NCBI GenBank assembly: GCA_003586115.2
Contig: QVOM02000070.1
Span: 374,219 to 438,218, forward strand
DNA: 64,000 bases
From: Salvator merianae
Lineage: Eukaryota > Chordata > Lepidosauria > Squamata > Teiidae
Direction of reading: 5' to 3'
Each line of letters begins with the position of its first letter. Position 1 is the stretch's first letter. Under the pieces are notes generated by a model that made no database searches, had not been told where the DNA came from, and saw only the letters and a list, made by a program, of their open reading frames with translations. Shown here one piece after another: positions 1 through 12,900 of the stretch. The position numbers were made by a program, and so were the translations under genes.

Positions 1-1067
1 AATTATGTGACACTGAAAGTTGAGGAAAGGGTCTCCAGATGTCATTGAACTCCAATAATCAGAAGTGATGGAAGTCAGAGGTGCACTTAACTGGGATCAT
101 CTAGATGTTCTTGAACTTCAATATTCATCATCCTGGATCAGTCCCATCCAATGTCATGGAAGGATGTCAACTGTATTTTAGAAACATCTGGAGGACTGCA
201 GCTAGGAACACAAGGGCTAGATGATGACTGGTACCTGACCTTTTCATCTGATCACCAGACAACCTGATGGGAATTGTGGTTTAGCAACTTCTAGAGGGTT
301 ACAGTTCCATGATGGTCTCAAAGCAAGAAGAACAAGGTTACTGTAAATGCAGGGCACCTGTGAGAAGAATGCATCCCTCCCTCAGAGGAGCTCCATTATC
401 AGCACACAATGTGACATCCAGACACACTGAACCACCAAATGGTTCTGGGAATGGGTTACTAATTTCCACCAAACTTTGGTAAAAATTCTTAACAGCAAAA
501 CTCAAGGAGGGTGCCAATTTCAGTTTCCACAACTCAATAGATCATGATGCTCTTCCTATTCATTTAGTCTTTGGCTTTTAATTCTGGGTTTCCTTAAGAG
601 CTTCCGATGGCACACAGTACTCTCTGCCCTCCTGTTTTATCCTCACAACAACTCCGTGCACACACATTTGCTCTTAACCCTCCAAGGATGACCCAAGATT
701 ATTTACATAACAGAAAGCAAATGACATTTTATTACACAACTATCCGTAAAAATGACACTAGCAGCAGGACCCTAAACACCATGAATGGAACCAGCGTATT
801 GGATTGGTAGAGGCAGAAGCCATTTCCTGGACACTTTGCAGGGCTAGGATTCTACCGAGAGCACCTACTCAGCATTCACTGGTCTCGCCTATAGGAAGAG
901 AGAGAACAACAGAGAGCAAAGTATATGTGAGATGCAATGAACAATACGCCTTCCCTTACAATCATAAATTGCCCAAATGTGAGATGTACAGTGTGTGGAG
1001 GCAGTGCTCCCCAAGGGTGCTCCACCACACCCAGCAGCTCAGGGCTTGCATTCACTCTTCCTTTCTT
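1..1067. other. non-coding, nothing recognised
   Basis: I see no gene and no clear repeat boundary here. A short piece near 265-290 resembles the common GGGAATTGTGG-type degraded repeat. Confidence 0.4.
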
Positions 1068-1520
1068 ACCTAAGAACGTAAGAGGAACCCTGCTGGATGG
1101 GGCCACAGTCCATCTAGTCCAACATCCTGTCTCATATAGCGACCTACCCAAGGCTTCTGGGCATTCTCAAGCAGAAGACAAAGGGGAAACCTTCACCTGC
1201 TCTTGTTTCCCTGCAGATGGCTTTTAGAGGCATCCTGCCTGTCTCTCTAACCTGGAAGCAGTACCCAGGCATCAGTTCTAGTAGCCATTGGTACACCTGT
1301 CCTCCACTGATTTTCTAACCATTTTTTAATTCTAACCATTTAATGAATTCCATAGATTGATGAAAAAAAAGTACTTTTCCCTGTTGGTCCTAACTCTCCT
1401 GCCCATCAGCTTTATAGAATGCCCCCTGGTTCTAGTGTTGTGCAATAGAGAAAAGAATTTTGCTCTGTCTACCCTTTTCCACTATCTACCTTTTTCCACG
1501 CTATGCATGATTTTATATAC
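1068..1520 (-). mobile_element. CR1 3' end fragment
   Basis: Read on the plus strand it starts TAAGAACGTAAGAGGAACCC and continues through CCATCTAGTCCAACATCC to GGTTCTAGTGTT. This is the reverse complement of a CR1 3' region ending in the CTTATGTTCTTATG tail. It is diverged and stop-ridden. Confidence 0.8.
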
Positions 1521-2030
1521 TTCAGTCAGGCAAGGCTGAAGAGGCAGCATCTCTCAGTTCACACCTGGCTAGTTTGAACACAATCTGCTTTGATCAGCGG
1601 GGTCAATTTTCATATGAGTTTTCACATAATGGCTGCCTCATAGTACCTCACTTACAATCTGCTCCTACTCATTCCAATGGACACCACTGACAAAAACATA
1701 CTAAGTTTTGCTGAGATTATTTGCTTCCACCAGAAGTTCAATTGCTCAGTGTCCAGAGACACCCCCCCAAGTTTCAATTTATGGAAAATCCACACAGAAA
1801 CCCCATATACGCTCCAACCTCACTCTGATTTTTATGTCCGAAAAGCAACCTTAAAAAAAAAATGGCCTGTACTCCTGAGTGAAAGGAGTGTCACAGGTCT
1901 AGAAGAAGTCAACTGAGGAACGACCCACCAACAGTGAATGGGTTTGTGTCTAGAATGATTGCATTCTTGTCCCTTCATACCCCTAGTGTGAATCCAAAGT
2001 GGCAATATGGAGAGGTAATTTAATGTGAAC

Positions 2031-2500
2031 ATAAGAACATAAGAGGAGCCGTGCTGGATCAGGCCATGGTCCATCTAGTCCAGCATTCTATCTCACACGG
2101 TGGGCATTTAGAAGTATCCTGCCTGCCCCTCCAACCTGGAGCTGGTACCTGGGCATTTATTCTCGTAGCCATTGATACACCTGTCCTCCATGAATTTGTC
2201 TATAAGAACATAAGAGGAGCCCTGCTGGATTGAGTCATGGCCCATCTAGTCCAGCATTCTATCTCACACGGTGGGCATTTAGAGGTATCCTGCCTGCCCC
2301 TCCAACCTGCAGCTGGTACCTGGGCATTTATTCTGGTAGCCATTGATACACCTGTCCTCCATGAATTTGTCTATAAGAACATAAGAGGAGCCCTGCGGGA
2401 TTGAGTCATGGCCCATCTAGTCCAGCACCCTGTCTTGCTTCTGGGCATTCTCAAGCAGAAGACAAAGACAAAACCTTCACCTGCTCTTGTGCAAGCCAGA
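2031..2500 (-). repeat. CR1 3' end with 171-bp tandem duplication
   Basis: A 171-bp unit starting ATAAGAACATAAGAGGAGCC begins at 2031, 2202 and 2373. The first two units are complete and differ at about nine positions; the third is partial and runs into another CR1 3' segment. Each unit is an internally deleted CR1 3' end in antisense orientation. Confidence 0.85.
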
Positions 2501-3454
2501 ACTCAGATGCTCAAGAAATACAAGGGAAGGAAGGAACTTGCTGTTACTGTGGACTCCATTGCTTAGGCCCATCTTTCCCCACAGTGTGTGCATGAGGGGT
2601 GTCTTTTCTTCCTTTCCTTTTCCAGGTGACACTCCCTTTCCCCACATGAATAATTTTTTTGTGGGTCCACATGTCAGAAGGTATGAAACCCACACCACAT
2701 ACAAAAACTCCACCTGCTTTAATGGCTGCCCCTAGAAACTTCACAGGCATTACAAATGCCTTCCATCACACTTTAGGCCACGATGTTGTAGATCTTGAGC
2801 AAGCAAGGGGTTGTGGCTACCACTAGAGGACAACAGAGGAGGGAACCTTTCCTGCTCAAACACATGTGGACAAGGAGCAAGTGCTAGAGCGTTTTCGGGA
2901 AGGGAGATTGGTTCACTTGCCAGTCACTTCTAGCATTAACCATAACCACAGTTGTTTTTATTCTTTGTCCACTGCTTTGAGATTGCATTTTAATGTGAGG
3001 AGGTATATAATTATTTTAAATGCCTAAATAAATAAAAACCAAGATTGTCAAATATCTGCATAATTTAATTTCTACTACAAAAATGATTTCCACTAAGAAA
3101 TTGGACTTGGAATACCATGATTCACTGGGGTGGGGATAGCGGGTGGCACTTGTTTCACCAACCCTACACTTCAGAAAATGTTAATCTTATAAGCGGCTGA
3201 ATGGGACTTTCACCATGTACTCCAACTCAAAAGAAGCACATACCTGTAAGGGGGCGTTTTGGAGCAACACTGACTTGCATGCTAGATGGAAAGAGAAATC
3301 AGTCTCTTGTTATTCACATTTTTATTTACTGCATGTTTCGGACATCTGTGATTGAGAAGCTGTATAGCATTTTGGAACCTCCAACCTGTGTAGCTTTGCA
3401 TATGCCCATTCCTATCCCACCCACCCGGATGATAGTAAGGTTGAAACAGCTGAG
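2501..3454. other. FXYD3 intron or 3' flank, nothing recognised
   Basis: No exon with FXYD3 C-terminal features and no repeat boundary was recognised. The A/T-rich piece near 2990-3040 looks like an old SINE or LINE tail. Confidence 0.35.
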
Positions 3455-3727
3455 GGTTTCAAGGTTCTCATTTGTAGTAGTTTTGGGGCTGTTGTGCCAT
3501 GTTCTATAGTTCTTCTGAGAAGCTAAGCTTTCGGACATAGCTACGATGTCCACCTTCAGAGGATCTGACTTCTGGAAGGGTCAAAACAACTGTTTGTTGT
3601 TCATTTTGACCCTTCCAGATCCTCTGAAGGTGGACATCGTAGCTATGTCCGAAAGCTTAGCTTCTCAGAAGAACTATAGAACATGGCACAACAGCCCAAA
3701 AACTACTACAAATGAGATTGAAACCAG
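3455..3727. mobile_element. foldback repeat, probably Penelope-like, with hammerhead-like cores
   Basis: There are two inverted arms of about 120 bases around a short spacer. The right arm (3607-3727) carries CTGAAGG, a GGACAT/ATGTCC hairpin and GAAA at 3624-3654; the left arm carries the same motif inverted at 3529-3559. A related copy lies at 25240-25505. Assignment to Penelope-like elements is inferred from similarity to ubiquitous reptile repeats and from the ribozyme-like core. Confidence 0.65.
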
Positions 3728-3927
3728 CCATGAAAGCCTACACTCTATGGTTTCAAGGTGGTCAAAGACCTTAACCTTCACAAATACCAAAGATCTAGCA
3801 TACTTTGACATTTGCCCCAATTTTAGACAAATGGATTCAGAATGATTTTCTCCAGATTCAGCTCACGAGAAATCCACTAAATTTTTCCATCCATGCAGGA
3901 CCACCCCAGAAGGCATTTTCTCATTAC

Positions 3928-3964
3928 CTGCTTCTCTTTTTAGGCTTGCATTTGCACTTTCCAC
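3928..3964 (-). CDS. FXYD3: FXYD3 cytoplasmic juxtamembrane exon
   Basis: The 37-bp exon encodes (S)GKCKCKPKKRS and leaves with two bases of the next codon. The acceptor is TTTCCCTCTCCAG and the donor GTAATG is weaker. The double CKC after the membrane span is typical of FXYD3/FXYD4. The exon lies 5.3 kb from the transmembrane exon because of transposon insertions. Confidence 0.85.
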
Positions 3965-6900
3965 CTGGAGAGGGAAACAGGAAGCAAATGAAAAAAAGTG
4001 ATCATATAAACTCAGACAAGACACCAACACTTGCAAACGTTTTGGATGTAGAGGAGAAGAGGTTCAGCTCCTGGCATCTCAGAACTGGAAAGATGGTGTT
4101 TCCTTGAAACTGGGAGAAGGGCAGCCCAAAAATTAGGTTAAAGAAGCCAAATGTTTGATGTGGCAAATGACTCACAACGTTAGCTTAAGACACCTTTGGC
4201 TGCATCCAGACAGGGGAATATAGTGCCAATATGGCATTGCTATGGTGGGATTGCCACACGTATCTGTAGCAACCCCACCATAGCTACACTATATCCCCCC
4301 TAAAATATGCAGTGGTCTATTTCAGGAAAACCTAACTCTAATGGCAGGTTTTCCTGAAATAGCACTAAAACATACCTTGTAGACAGAGTCAATATCGTTG
4401 TTCTGCCAACACAGTTGTGCATGGGCTGGAAAAGATGGTCATGCATGCACAGTGGTCTCAATCGCACACTTCCAGATGTATTGATACTCGGATGGGTCCT
4501 GTACGCGTGGGCCAAAAAGGGCACGAAAATGCACTTCCGGATGTTTCACCCCAGCAAAATACCTGGAAGTGTGCAACCTCCAAAAGCGCACAGACAGCGC
4601 AATTCCCCATGCTGCAGACAACACCTGATCATTCCAGAGGGGCTTTTCTCTGGAATATCGCCTGTTGGCACTATATTCGGTCAATGTCTGGGGCTGGCCT
4701 TTGCTGCCTGAAGTGGAACAACAAATGGTACACTCCTTTCCGCCTATGAAAGTGAGTTAGTATTCAAGGTTGGCTAAGTTATTTGGCAACTGAGGCAGAA
4801 CACTTGACAAGTGCCTCCCCCCAAAATAAATAATACAGCAGGAGTAACATGTAGGCACAAATGACACTGCAAGAAAGGACTTTGCAACTGTCTGCAGTGA
4901 CTTCGAAGACCTTGGCAAGAAAGTGAAGGAACTGGGAGCACAAGTAGTTTTCTCATCTATCCTTCCTGTGGATGGTCATGGAAAAAGAAGATGGGACAGG
5001 ATTCTTGAGGTGAACAATTGGCTACGTCAATGGTGCTATCGGCAAGGATTTGGATTTCTGAACCATGGAGAAAACTACCTATATGATGGACTCCTTGCAA
5101 GAGATGGGCTGCACCTTACAAAGACAGGGAAGAATGTATTTGGCAAGCGCCTTGCTTCACTCATCAGGAGAGCTTTAAACTAAAACAAAAGGGGAAGGGA
5201 AATAAAAAGTCAAAGAAAAATACTCAGTCAATCAATACAGGCGATATTCTTGCTACCAGAAGTAGAAGTAAAGAACAAAAGCAAAAGGGTTGTAAGGAAA
5301 GTGGAGGAGTCAAGCTTGTAAGAGGTATCAGTCACAAACTAAAATGCTTCTACACCAATGCACAGAGTATGAGAAATAAAAAAGGAGAACTGGAGATCCT
5401 AACACAGGAAGATAAATATGATGTCATAGGCATTACGGAAACCTGGTGGGATAACGCACATGAATGGAACACGGATATCGAAGGCTACAACTTATTTTTG
5501 CGAAACAGACTTAACAAAAGAAGAGGGGGTATTGCACTGTATGTTAAAAAAGCATTTGTCTCCTCAGAGATTCAGGTTTCAGAGAATGGAAGCCCGGTAG
5601 AATCTGTCTGGGTAAGAATTCAAGGAGAGAACAACAGAAAGGACACCATTGTAGGAGTTTATTATAGGCCCCCTGGACAAACAGAAGATATGGATGCTCT
5701 CTTTCTAGATCAGATGGCTAAACTCTCAAGAAAGCATGACATAGTGCTTATGGGAGATTTTAACTATCCAGACATTTGTTGGGAATCCCTCTCAGGCAAA
5801 AATCACAAGTCTAATAAGTTCTTATCCTCTCTTGCTGACAACTTCATCTACCAAAAGGTGGAGGAGAAAACAAGAGGACTGGCTATCCTCGATCTAATTC
5901 TTACCAACAGAGAGGAAATGGTTGAGGAAATCAGAGTCTCTGGGACCTTAGGAGGCAGTGACCATGCTATCCTTAAATTCTGGATAATAAGGGAAGGAAA
6001 GCCTGAGAGGACTCAGACTTCAAAGTTGGACTTCAGACGGGCAGATTTTGATGGACTCAGAAGGAGGGTAGGAAGGATAAAATGGTTGAATGTACTAAAG
6101 GATAGAAATGTCCAAGAAGGATGGGATACTTTGCGAAATGCAATACTAGAAGCACAGTCTTTAACAATTCCTCAAAGAAAGAAGAACGGGAAGTATCTAA
6201 AGAGACCAGGGTGGATAAACCCAAAACTTAAAAACTTGCTAAAGAGGAAAAAAGAAATGTTCAAGAAATGGAAGGAGGGGAATATATCTAAAGAAGAATA
6301 TAATGTAGTCTGCACAAACTGCAGGGCAAGTATCAGAAAAGCTAAAGCTAGAAATGAATTGAGGCTTGCAAGAGAGACTAAAAACAATAAAAAGGGGTTT
6401 TGGGGATATGTTAAAAGCAAAAGAAAAGTTAAAGAGGCTATAGGATGTTTACAGAGTGAAAATGGTGAATTGATAAAAAATGATATTGAGAAGGCTGAGC
6501 TTCTGAACTCCTATTTTGTATCTGTTTTCTCTAAGAAAGATAGCGTAACAGCGACTGACCTTCGTTGTGCTAGTGAAGGAATAAGAGAATCAAAGCACAT
6601 AATCGAAACAGAGAGGGTAAGGGAATACTTAGCTAATTTAAATGAATTTAAGTCTCCAGGTCCAGATGGATTACATCCTAGGGTACTGAAGGAATTAGCA
6701 GGGGTTATTGCTGAACCACTTGCTGTAATCTTTGAAAATTCATGGAGAACAGGAGAAGTCCCAGATGATTGGAAAAGGGCAAATGTTGTCCCTATTTTCA
6801 AAAAAGGGAAGAAGGTGGACCCAGGGAACTACAGGCCTGTTAGCCTGACTTCAATACCAGGAAAGATTTTTGAACAAATTATTAAACAACATGTATGCCA

Positions 6901-9900
6901 GCATTTGGACGGGAATTCAGTAATTAACCGTAGTCAACATGGGTTTGTAACAAACAAGTCATGTCAGACTAATCTAATTTCATTCTATGACAAAATCACT
7001 GAATGGGTTGATCAGGGAAATGCCGTAGACATAGTATATCTTGGCTTCAGTAAAGCATTTGACAAAGTATCTCATACCATCCTCACTGAAAAAATGATCA
7101 AATACGGGATTGACAAGGTAACTGTTAGGTGGGTTCATAACTGGCTTAGTGATCGTACTCAAAGAGTGGTTATAAATGGCTGCACATCCAATTGGAAGAA
7201 AGTCTCAAGCGGTGTACAGCAAGGCTCTGTGCTGGGCCCAGTTATGTTTAACATTTTTATAAATGATCTGGATGAGGGAGTTGAGGGGAAACTGATCAAA
7301 TTTGCTGATGACACAAAGCTAGGGGGGTTTGCTAACACTAGAGAAGAGAGAGAGAGGATTCAAAAAGATTTAGAAAAACTGGAACAATGGGCTGCAACTA
7401 ATAGAATGGTATTTAACAAGGAAAAATGCAAGGTACTACATCTGGGCAAGAAAAATGAAAAAAACACATATAGAATGGGAGGAATCCGGCTGAGCAGCAG
7501 CACATGTGAAGAGGACCTAGGTGTCCTAGTAGATCATAGATTGAACATGAGTCAACAATGCGAAGCAGCTGCAAAAAAGGCAAACACAATCCTGGGGTGT
7601 ATTAAGAGAAGCTTCGAGTCCAGATCGCGTGAAGTTATTATCCCTCTCTACTCTGCATTGGTCAGACCTCAACTGGAGTACTGTGTCCAGTTCTGGGCAC
7701 CCCAGTTTAAAAAAGACACTGACAAACTGGAGCAGGTTCAAAGGAGAGCTACCAAGATGGTGAATGGTCTACAAACCATGTCCTATGAGGAACGGTTAAA
7801 GGAACTAGGAATGTTTAGCCTACAAAAAAGAAGACTGAGAGGGGACATGATAGCTGTCTACAAATACCTAAAGGGCTGTCACAGTGCAGAAGGATCAGAC
7901 CTGTTCTCACTTGCACAAGGAAGGACTAGAAGCAACGGGATGAAACTGCAGGGGAAAAGATTCAGATTAGATGTTAGAAAAAAATTTATGACAGTAAGGA
8001 CGATCAACCAGTGGAATAGGTTGCCACAGGAGGTGGTGAGTTCCCCTTCGATGGAGGTCTTCAAGCGGAGACTGGACGGCCATTTATCGGGGATGGTTTA
8101 GGGAATCCTGCATTGAGCAGGAGGTTGGACTTGATGATCCAGGAGGTCCCTTCCAACTCTATGTTTCTATGTTTCTATGTAAGTTAAATTTCTATTTGTT
8201 GCCCTTTGATAACATCTCAAATCATCTGCCAAAGGCAGCTGTATCCCTCTTTCTAATCACAGGGCTGGCACAAAAGCCAACCAAACTAACTACTGTTAGT
8301 AGCAGTAGCTAATATGGGGGGGGAAGGAACCTTCATTTTCGAGTGCTGGATGTTGACCAGCTCTGAAGGCTGAGCTTTTCTTGAAGCATTTCTTTTTGTC
8401 ATAAATCTGATCTTGTAAGTTATAAATGTATTATGGGTAGTGGTAGTGACAGTGGTAGTAACTTTTATTACAATCATCGGCCAGATTAAAAAGAAAACAA
8501 TACATTAAAAGCAAACAAATGTTCAGAAAGAATCAGACTGAAATATCCATGCAGCATGTTAGCCAGAAAATAAACTTCACTGACTTCTGGACGTAATATA
8601 GCAAAACTTTGTGACATTATATGAAATTATATTATGGGTGTGCATGTGTGTTTTGCCTCCAAACACCTATCACCTGAAGCTTGGTGCTGAGCCAAGCCTT
8701 ACAAAAATAAAACAATGTTGGTGCTTCCTTAAACAAAATGTCAACAAGCATTTTTTGGCGGCACTAGACAGTGCTAAATCTTAGAGCTGTGCGTGAAAGT
8801 TGCTGTATCAATGTGGCTGCAGGTTTAGCAACCTCCTAATGCAGTATATGGGATTTAGCGCCATCTAGTGTAGGCAAGAATTGTTTGTCGGTGCTTTATG
8901 TAAAGAAACTGTTATTTTGGCAGAGCTCAGGTTAGGAAGAGTGTTGGCACAGACCTGACTCACCCCAGTACATCCCTATGAATTATATCCTGTCTGTACA
9001 AAATACCCTGGCCCAAGTCAGTTTACCACATTAAAAATCAACATAATTACAATAAAACCACAAGGATAATAGCATAAATATCAATATTAGTATGATCTGT
9101 TGCATTTTGTTGCAAAGTCACATCAGAGCATCCTGCCTAAACATCTGTATGGAACTTCATGCAACTTCTAATGCCAGCGGTATGCTGTGCAAACCCAGAG
9201 ATCTGACACTCCAGTGCAAGTTAAGCCAAAGTGTCTCCATACTAGCCATCCTTTGACATCCATGAATCACCTCTACCCTCCACCGCAATATTTCTGCTTT
9301 CACTTACTTATTAAGACAACAATTCCCAGAAAACAGAGAACACCGGCACAAATCAAGCCACCAACGCGAAGTGAATGCCAATCTGCAGGAACAGAGAACA
9401 GATGTTTGATCTTGGCTAGGATACCTTTCACTCCATGACTTTTCAACAATTCAGCATGTTCTTTCCTATAAGTCAACATCCACCTATATATCTACAGGAA
9501 GAAAGGGAAAGAAATATTCTTTCTTTCCATAGTGTTGGGCAGCTGGGTACTAATTTATTTATTTCCACTTGGGGAGATTGCCCTTAAGAAAATGTTCAGT
9601 GAAGAGGAGACAGCAAAAGCCTAGATTTGTGATAAGGAATTGCAAGAGGTTGAAACTGAATACTACAAAGGGATTTAAGTCAATGTGAAAGACCTACAGC
9701 AAATCACAGGAGTGGCTGTAGCTCAGTAGTAGAGCAAACTGCCCGGAAAGCAGAGGGTTGCCAGTTTGATCTCCAGCCTCTCCCCGGAAGAAGGCAATGG
9801 CAAACCACTTCTGCACCTGAAGGGGCATTTCATGGCCAACCTTAAAGATAGGCTTTCAACAGGTAGGATTTTGCCCCTTTGCACAGCACAAAGACAGACA

Positions 9901-12900
9901 ATATTTATTCCATAAAATTAATACTATGTGGAAAATCGCATATACCCCAAACGGAATGGTCCAAAATGGCAGAGTACATGGACTGGCCATGTCCAGCAGC
10001 TCTCCGTCTTCACCACATGGTCTTATGATTTTTGCTCTCAGATAAATATCACTGTGTAAAAGGTTGCTAACTCTGATGCATGTGCTTGGGACTGTGGTTT
10101 TAGAATGTTCCATGCTATCACTTTAGCACCTCCCAGGCCTTCTGCTGGCTCCATCACCTATTAGCTGCCGTAATCTTCACAACACCATGGATGAGCACCA
10201 GACACACCTCCTTTCACCCAGAAGACCCTGGCTGAATCATATTCCTGAAAGTGACTCTGCACTTACCATAATAGAAAGGGCTGTTTTTATCTGCACAAAG
10301 AAAAATACAATTATTAGTGTCTTACTTTTAGAACCCCCAACTCCAAAACTACAACTGGAATAAGAACACAATTGGCCACTGCTGACGTTAAAAATATGGA
10401 ACCACTGAAAACTCTGCTTGCCATTGGTTCATTTTATAAGGGAGGCACATATCTTAGTAATCCTTACAGAACTGTGCCCTAAATTGGATATTTTTTGTTT
10501 ATTGCATGGGTGACAAGCATGTTGCCATCCAGATATTGCAGACTCCCAACACCCATTAGCATGGATGATTGTAAGGAGAGATGACAAATGTAACAACATC
10601 TGGAGGGCTATAAGATAGCCACTAGCATCGCACTAGCATCCACAAGGTACAAAATGAACACAAGCTTACAGGATCTTTTCTGAGATGTTTTTCAAATGGG
10701 ATTAAAGATCTGTTGGCTGCCTTCACGAGCGTGGGATTCTTCCACAAAGCTCAACTGGGGAATCATTATACTTTTCCGTTTTGTTTTATCCTCACAGCAG
10801 CCCTGTAAAGTAGCTTCAGCTGAGTTGCAGGATCTGGCCCACGATCACCCACTGATCTCCCATAGCTGAATGCTGATTCAAACTAAGGGACCTGTAGATT
10901 CTAGCTCAACACTCTAATTACTTTGCTATTTTGGCAAAGTCGGGCTTTGTCCAAACTTGATCCAGAGTCACTGCAGAGCAAAAGTTCTGGCTCTTCAAAT
11001 TATACTATCTCATGCCAACTTTTCACAAAAAATGAAAAATATTTGAAAGAATCTAGTGCTTACAGGCGTGTCGTGGTTTGCAGTGATCAGATTTATTGGT
11101 GGTTTGTCCTTCAAGGCTCCAGAATGCCGTACAATTACAGGTAGATGCTCTTCCCCCTCCCAGAAGCCCACACAAACACCAAGCAGCAGAAATGGACAAG
11201 GTGTAAAGGAATGGTTGCATATTTATAGTAAAATTGCATTCGTATTTGGATGTTCATAGTAGAAATGCATAGGGAATTAACTGCTACTCACCAGTTGGAT
11301 CATTTGCTTCCAGGACATGGAATACTGGAGAAGTAAGGCAGAAAAAATTACTCCAGAAGATAGTGTAACCATAAGAGAAAGCAACCTCTCCCCTCAACCC
11401 TAATTCTCATCATCTTGCCTGTATCACAAGTTTTACCTGCTGAAATCCCCTCTTGTAAAAGTGCAGGAATCCTGTCCTCTTTCCCATATGGTAAACTCAA
11501 TCAAAGGATCTTTGTGTAGAGTTTTCACAGCTTAGTTATTCTGTGCCTTGCTCCCCCGTGGATTTCTTCAGATATGTCTACACAATAAACTTTATTTTCC
11601 TATTAAGAGTCACACTCAAGTATTACAGGGTTGCCACATGGCATTTCAACAATGGTTCCTCTATCTTTAATAGCTCTGTAGAACAGGGAATTCCAGCAGG
11701 CTATTAAAAATCTAGGTAGTGTGATGTCCATTCTATATGACACAACCAGTGTAACTGAAGTTTAGAATTTTTAATTCCAGTTCAAAGCCACAGTTTGAAG
11801 AGCTGGAGGCATAATGTGGAAAGATGCTCCATCAGCTACCCAATGGCACTCTACCCACTAGTCTTGTATTGACTACTCTAATCCTGTAGACATTCAGTCT
11901 GCTATTCCAAAGTTCTACTCATGTCCACCTCCTGACTGCCATATAGCGTCAGTGGTTCAAGCATGTCTCCATAAGATTTAGCTGCAGTGCAACTCCCGTA
12001 AGCCTTAGTCAACATAGCCAAACCAAGAAATAATGGGAGCTGTAGATCACTGCCATCCAAAGTGTGAAGAGTAGAGTGACTCGTGGAAAAGAAGGACAAG
12101 TCTCTGGCACAGAAGGAGGAATTTCAACAAGTGTTGACTCTATGGCCATTCCATCTAGCCATACTAGCAATGTTAGCCAGTACTATTAATAGGCAAGATC
12201 ACCAGTGAGAAAGAATAGTTTTGGATTGTCTTGACCAATGCAATATATTAATTGAAGTCTATTCATGTCATAGCTGTAGACATTCAACCCCATCAACCTG
12301 AACTGAGCAGGGCTTAAAGGTTCTTACAAGTTACAATCCATTTGACTTTGCAAGCAAAATGCAGCCCAACACAGCCAATCTGAGAGGTTGGTTGCATTTA
12401 GCTTTACTTCTACTAACTGGAGCTGTCAAACCAGTAAAAGCAGTCGGGAGTTAATTCTAGGTCTTGAATCTGGACTCTGCCCAACCTGGCTCCATTTCCA
12501 AAATGCAAAACCAGCAAAGCCTACTAGCAAGATTACAAGGGGTGTGAAAGGAGATGCCATTTGGAGAGCTACAGCAGCAGAGGACATTTAGGGCAGAAAA
12601 CCAGCAAGAACAGGAAAGGATTCAAAGCAAGCTGGCCTCGTGTGCTGAGCCTCTGATCTGGATCAGGGCCCTGCATAAGTGCTTTGAAAAAAAGAAAGGA
12701 ATCGTCAGCTTTAAGTACACTTTCAGGAATGTATACTTAATGCAGTGTGTAGCTTAGCTCCAGGGCAAGGTTGCCAACTTTCCCCACTCCCATCCTAGAG
12801 CCAAAATGAAAAAGGCCCATTTCCCATCAGTTGCACTTTTCGTCTTCAGTTATGGCCTCAACACCACATCATCCACTGTACACTTTCTGTCCACGGCTAT

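Larger units (their letters stand above)
4846..8180 (+). mobile_element. CR1-clade LINE, 5'-truncated, long ORF2 intact in frame
   Basis: This is a non-LTR retrotransposon copy of about 3.3 kb. It begins inside ORF1 (an in-frame stop precedes position 4848), contains an uninterrupted ORF2 frame, and ends with the typical CR1 3' terminus (GGTTGGACTTGATGATC, then TCCCTTCCAACTC) and short 8-bp repeats of TCTATGTT. The lack of stops or frameshifts over 2.7 kb suggests a young insertion. It lies antisense within the FXYD3 intron. The exact 5' junction is unclear and no target duplication was seen. Confidence 0.93.

Noticed and set aside
3110..3200. Minus-strand Pro-rich peptide ending AIPTPVNHGIPSPIS as FXYD3 last exon
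   Set aside because: No acceptor gives the phase required after 3928, and it lac a convincing match to the FXYD3 C-terminus.
9712..9790. Possible tRNA gene
   Set aside because: A and B boxes are present, but the body and tail are those of the repeated SINE, and the arms do not fold as a tRNA.
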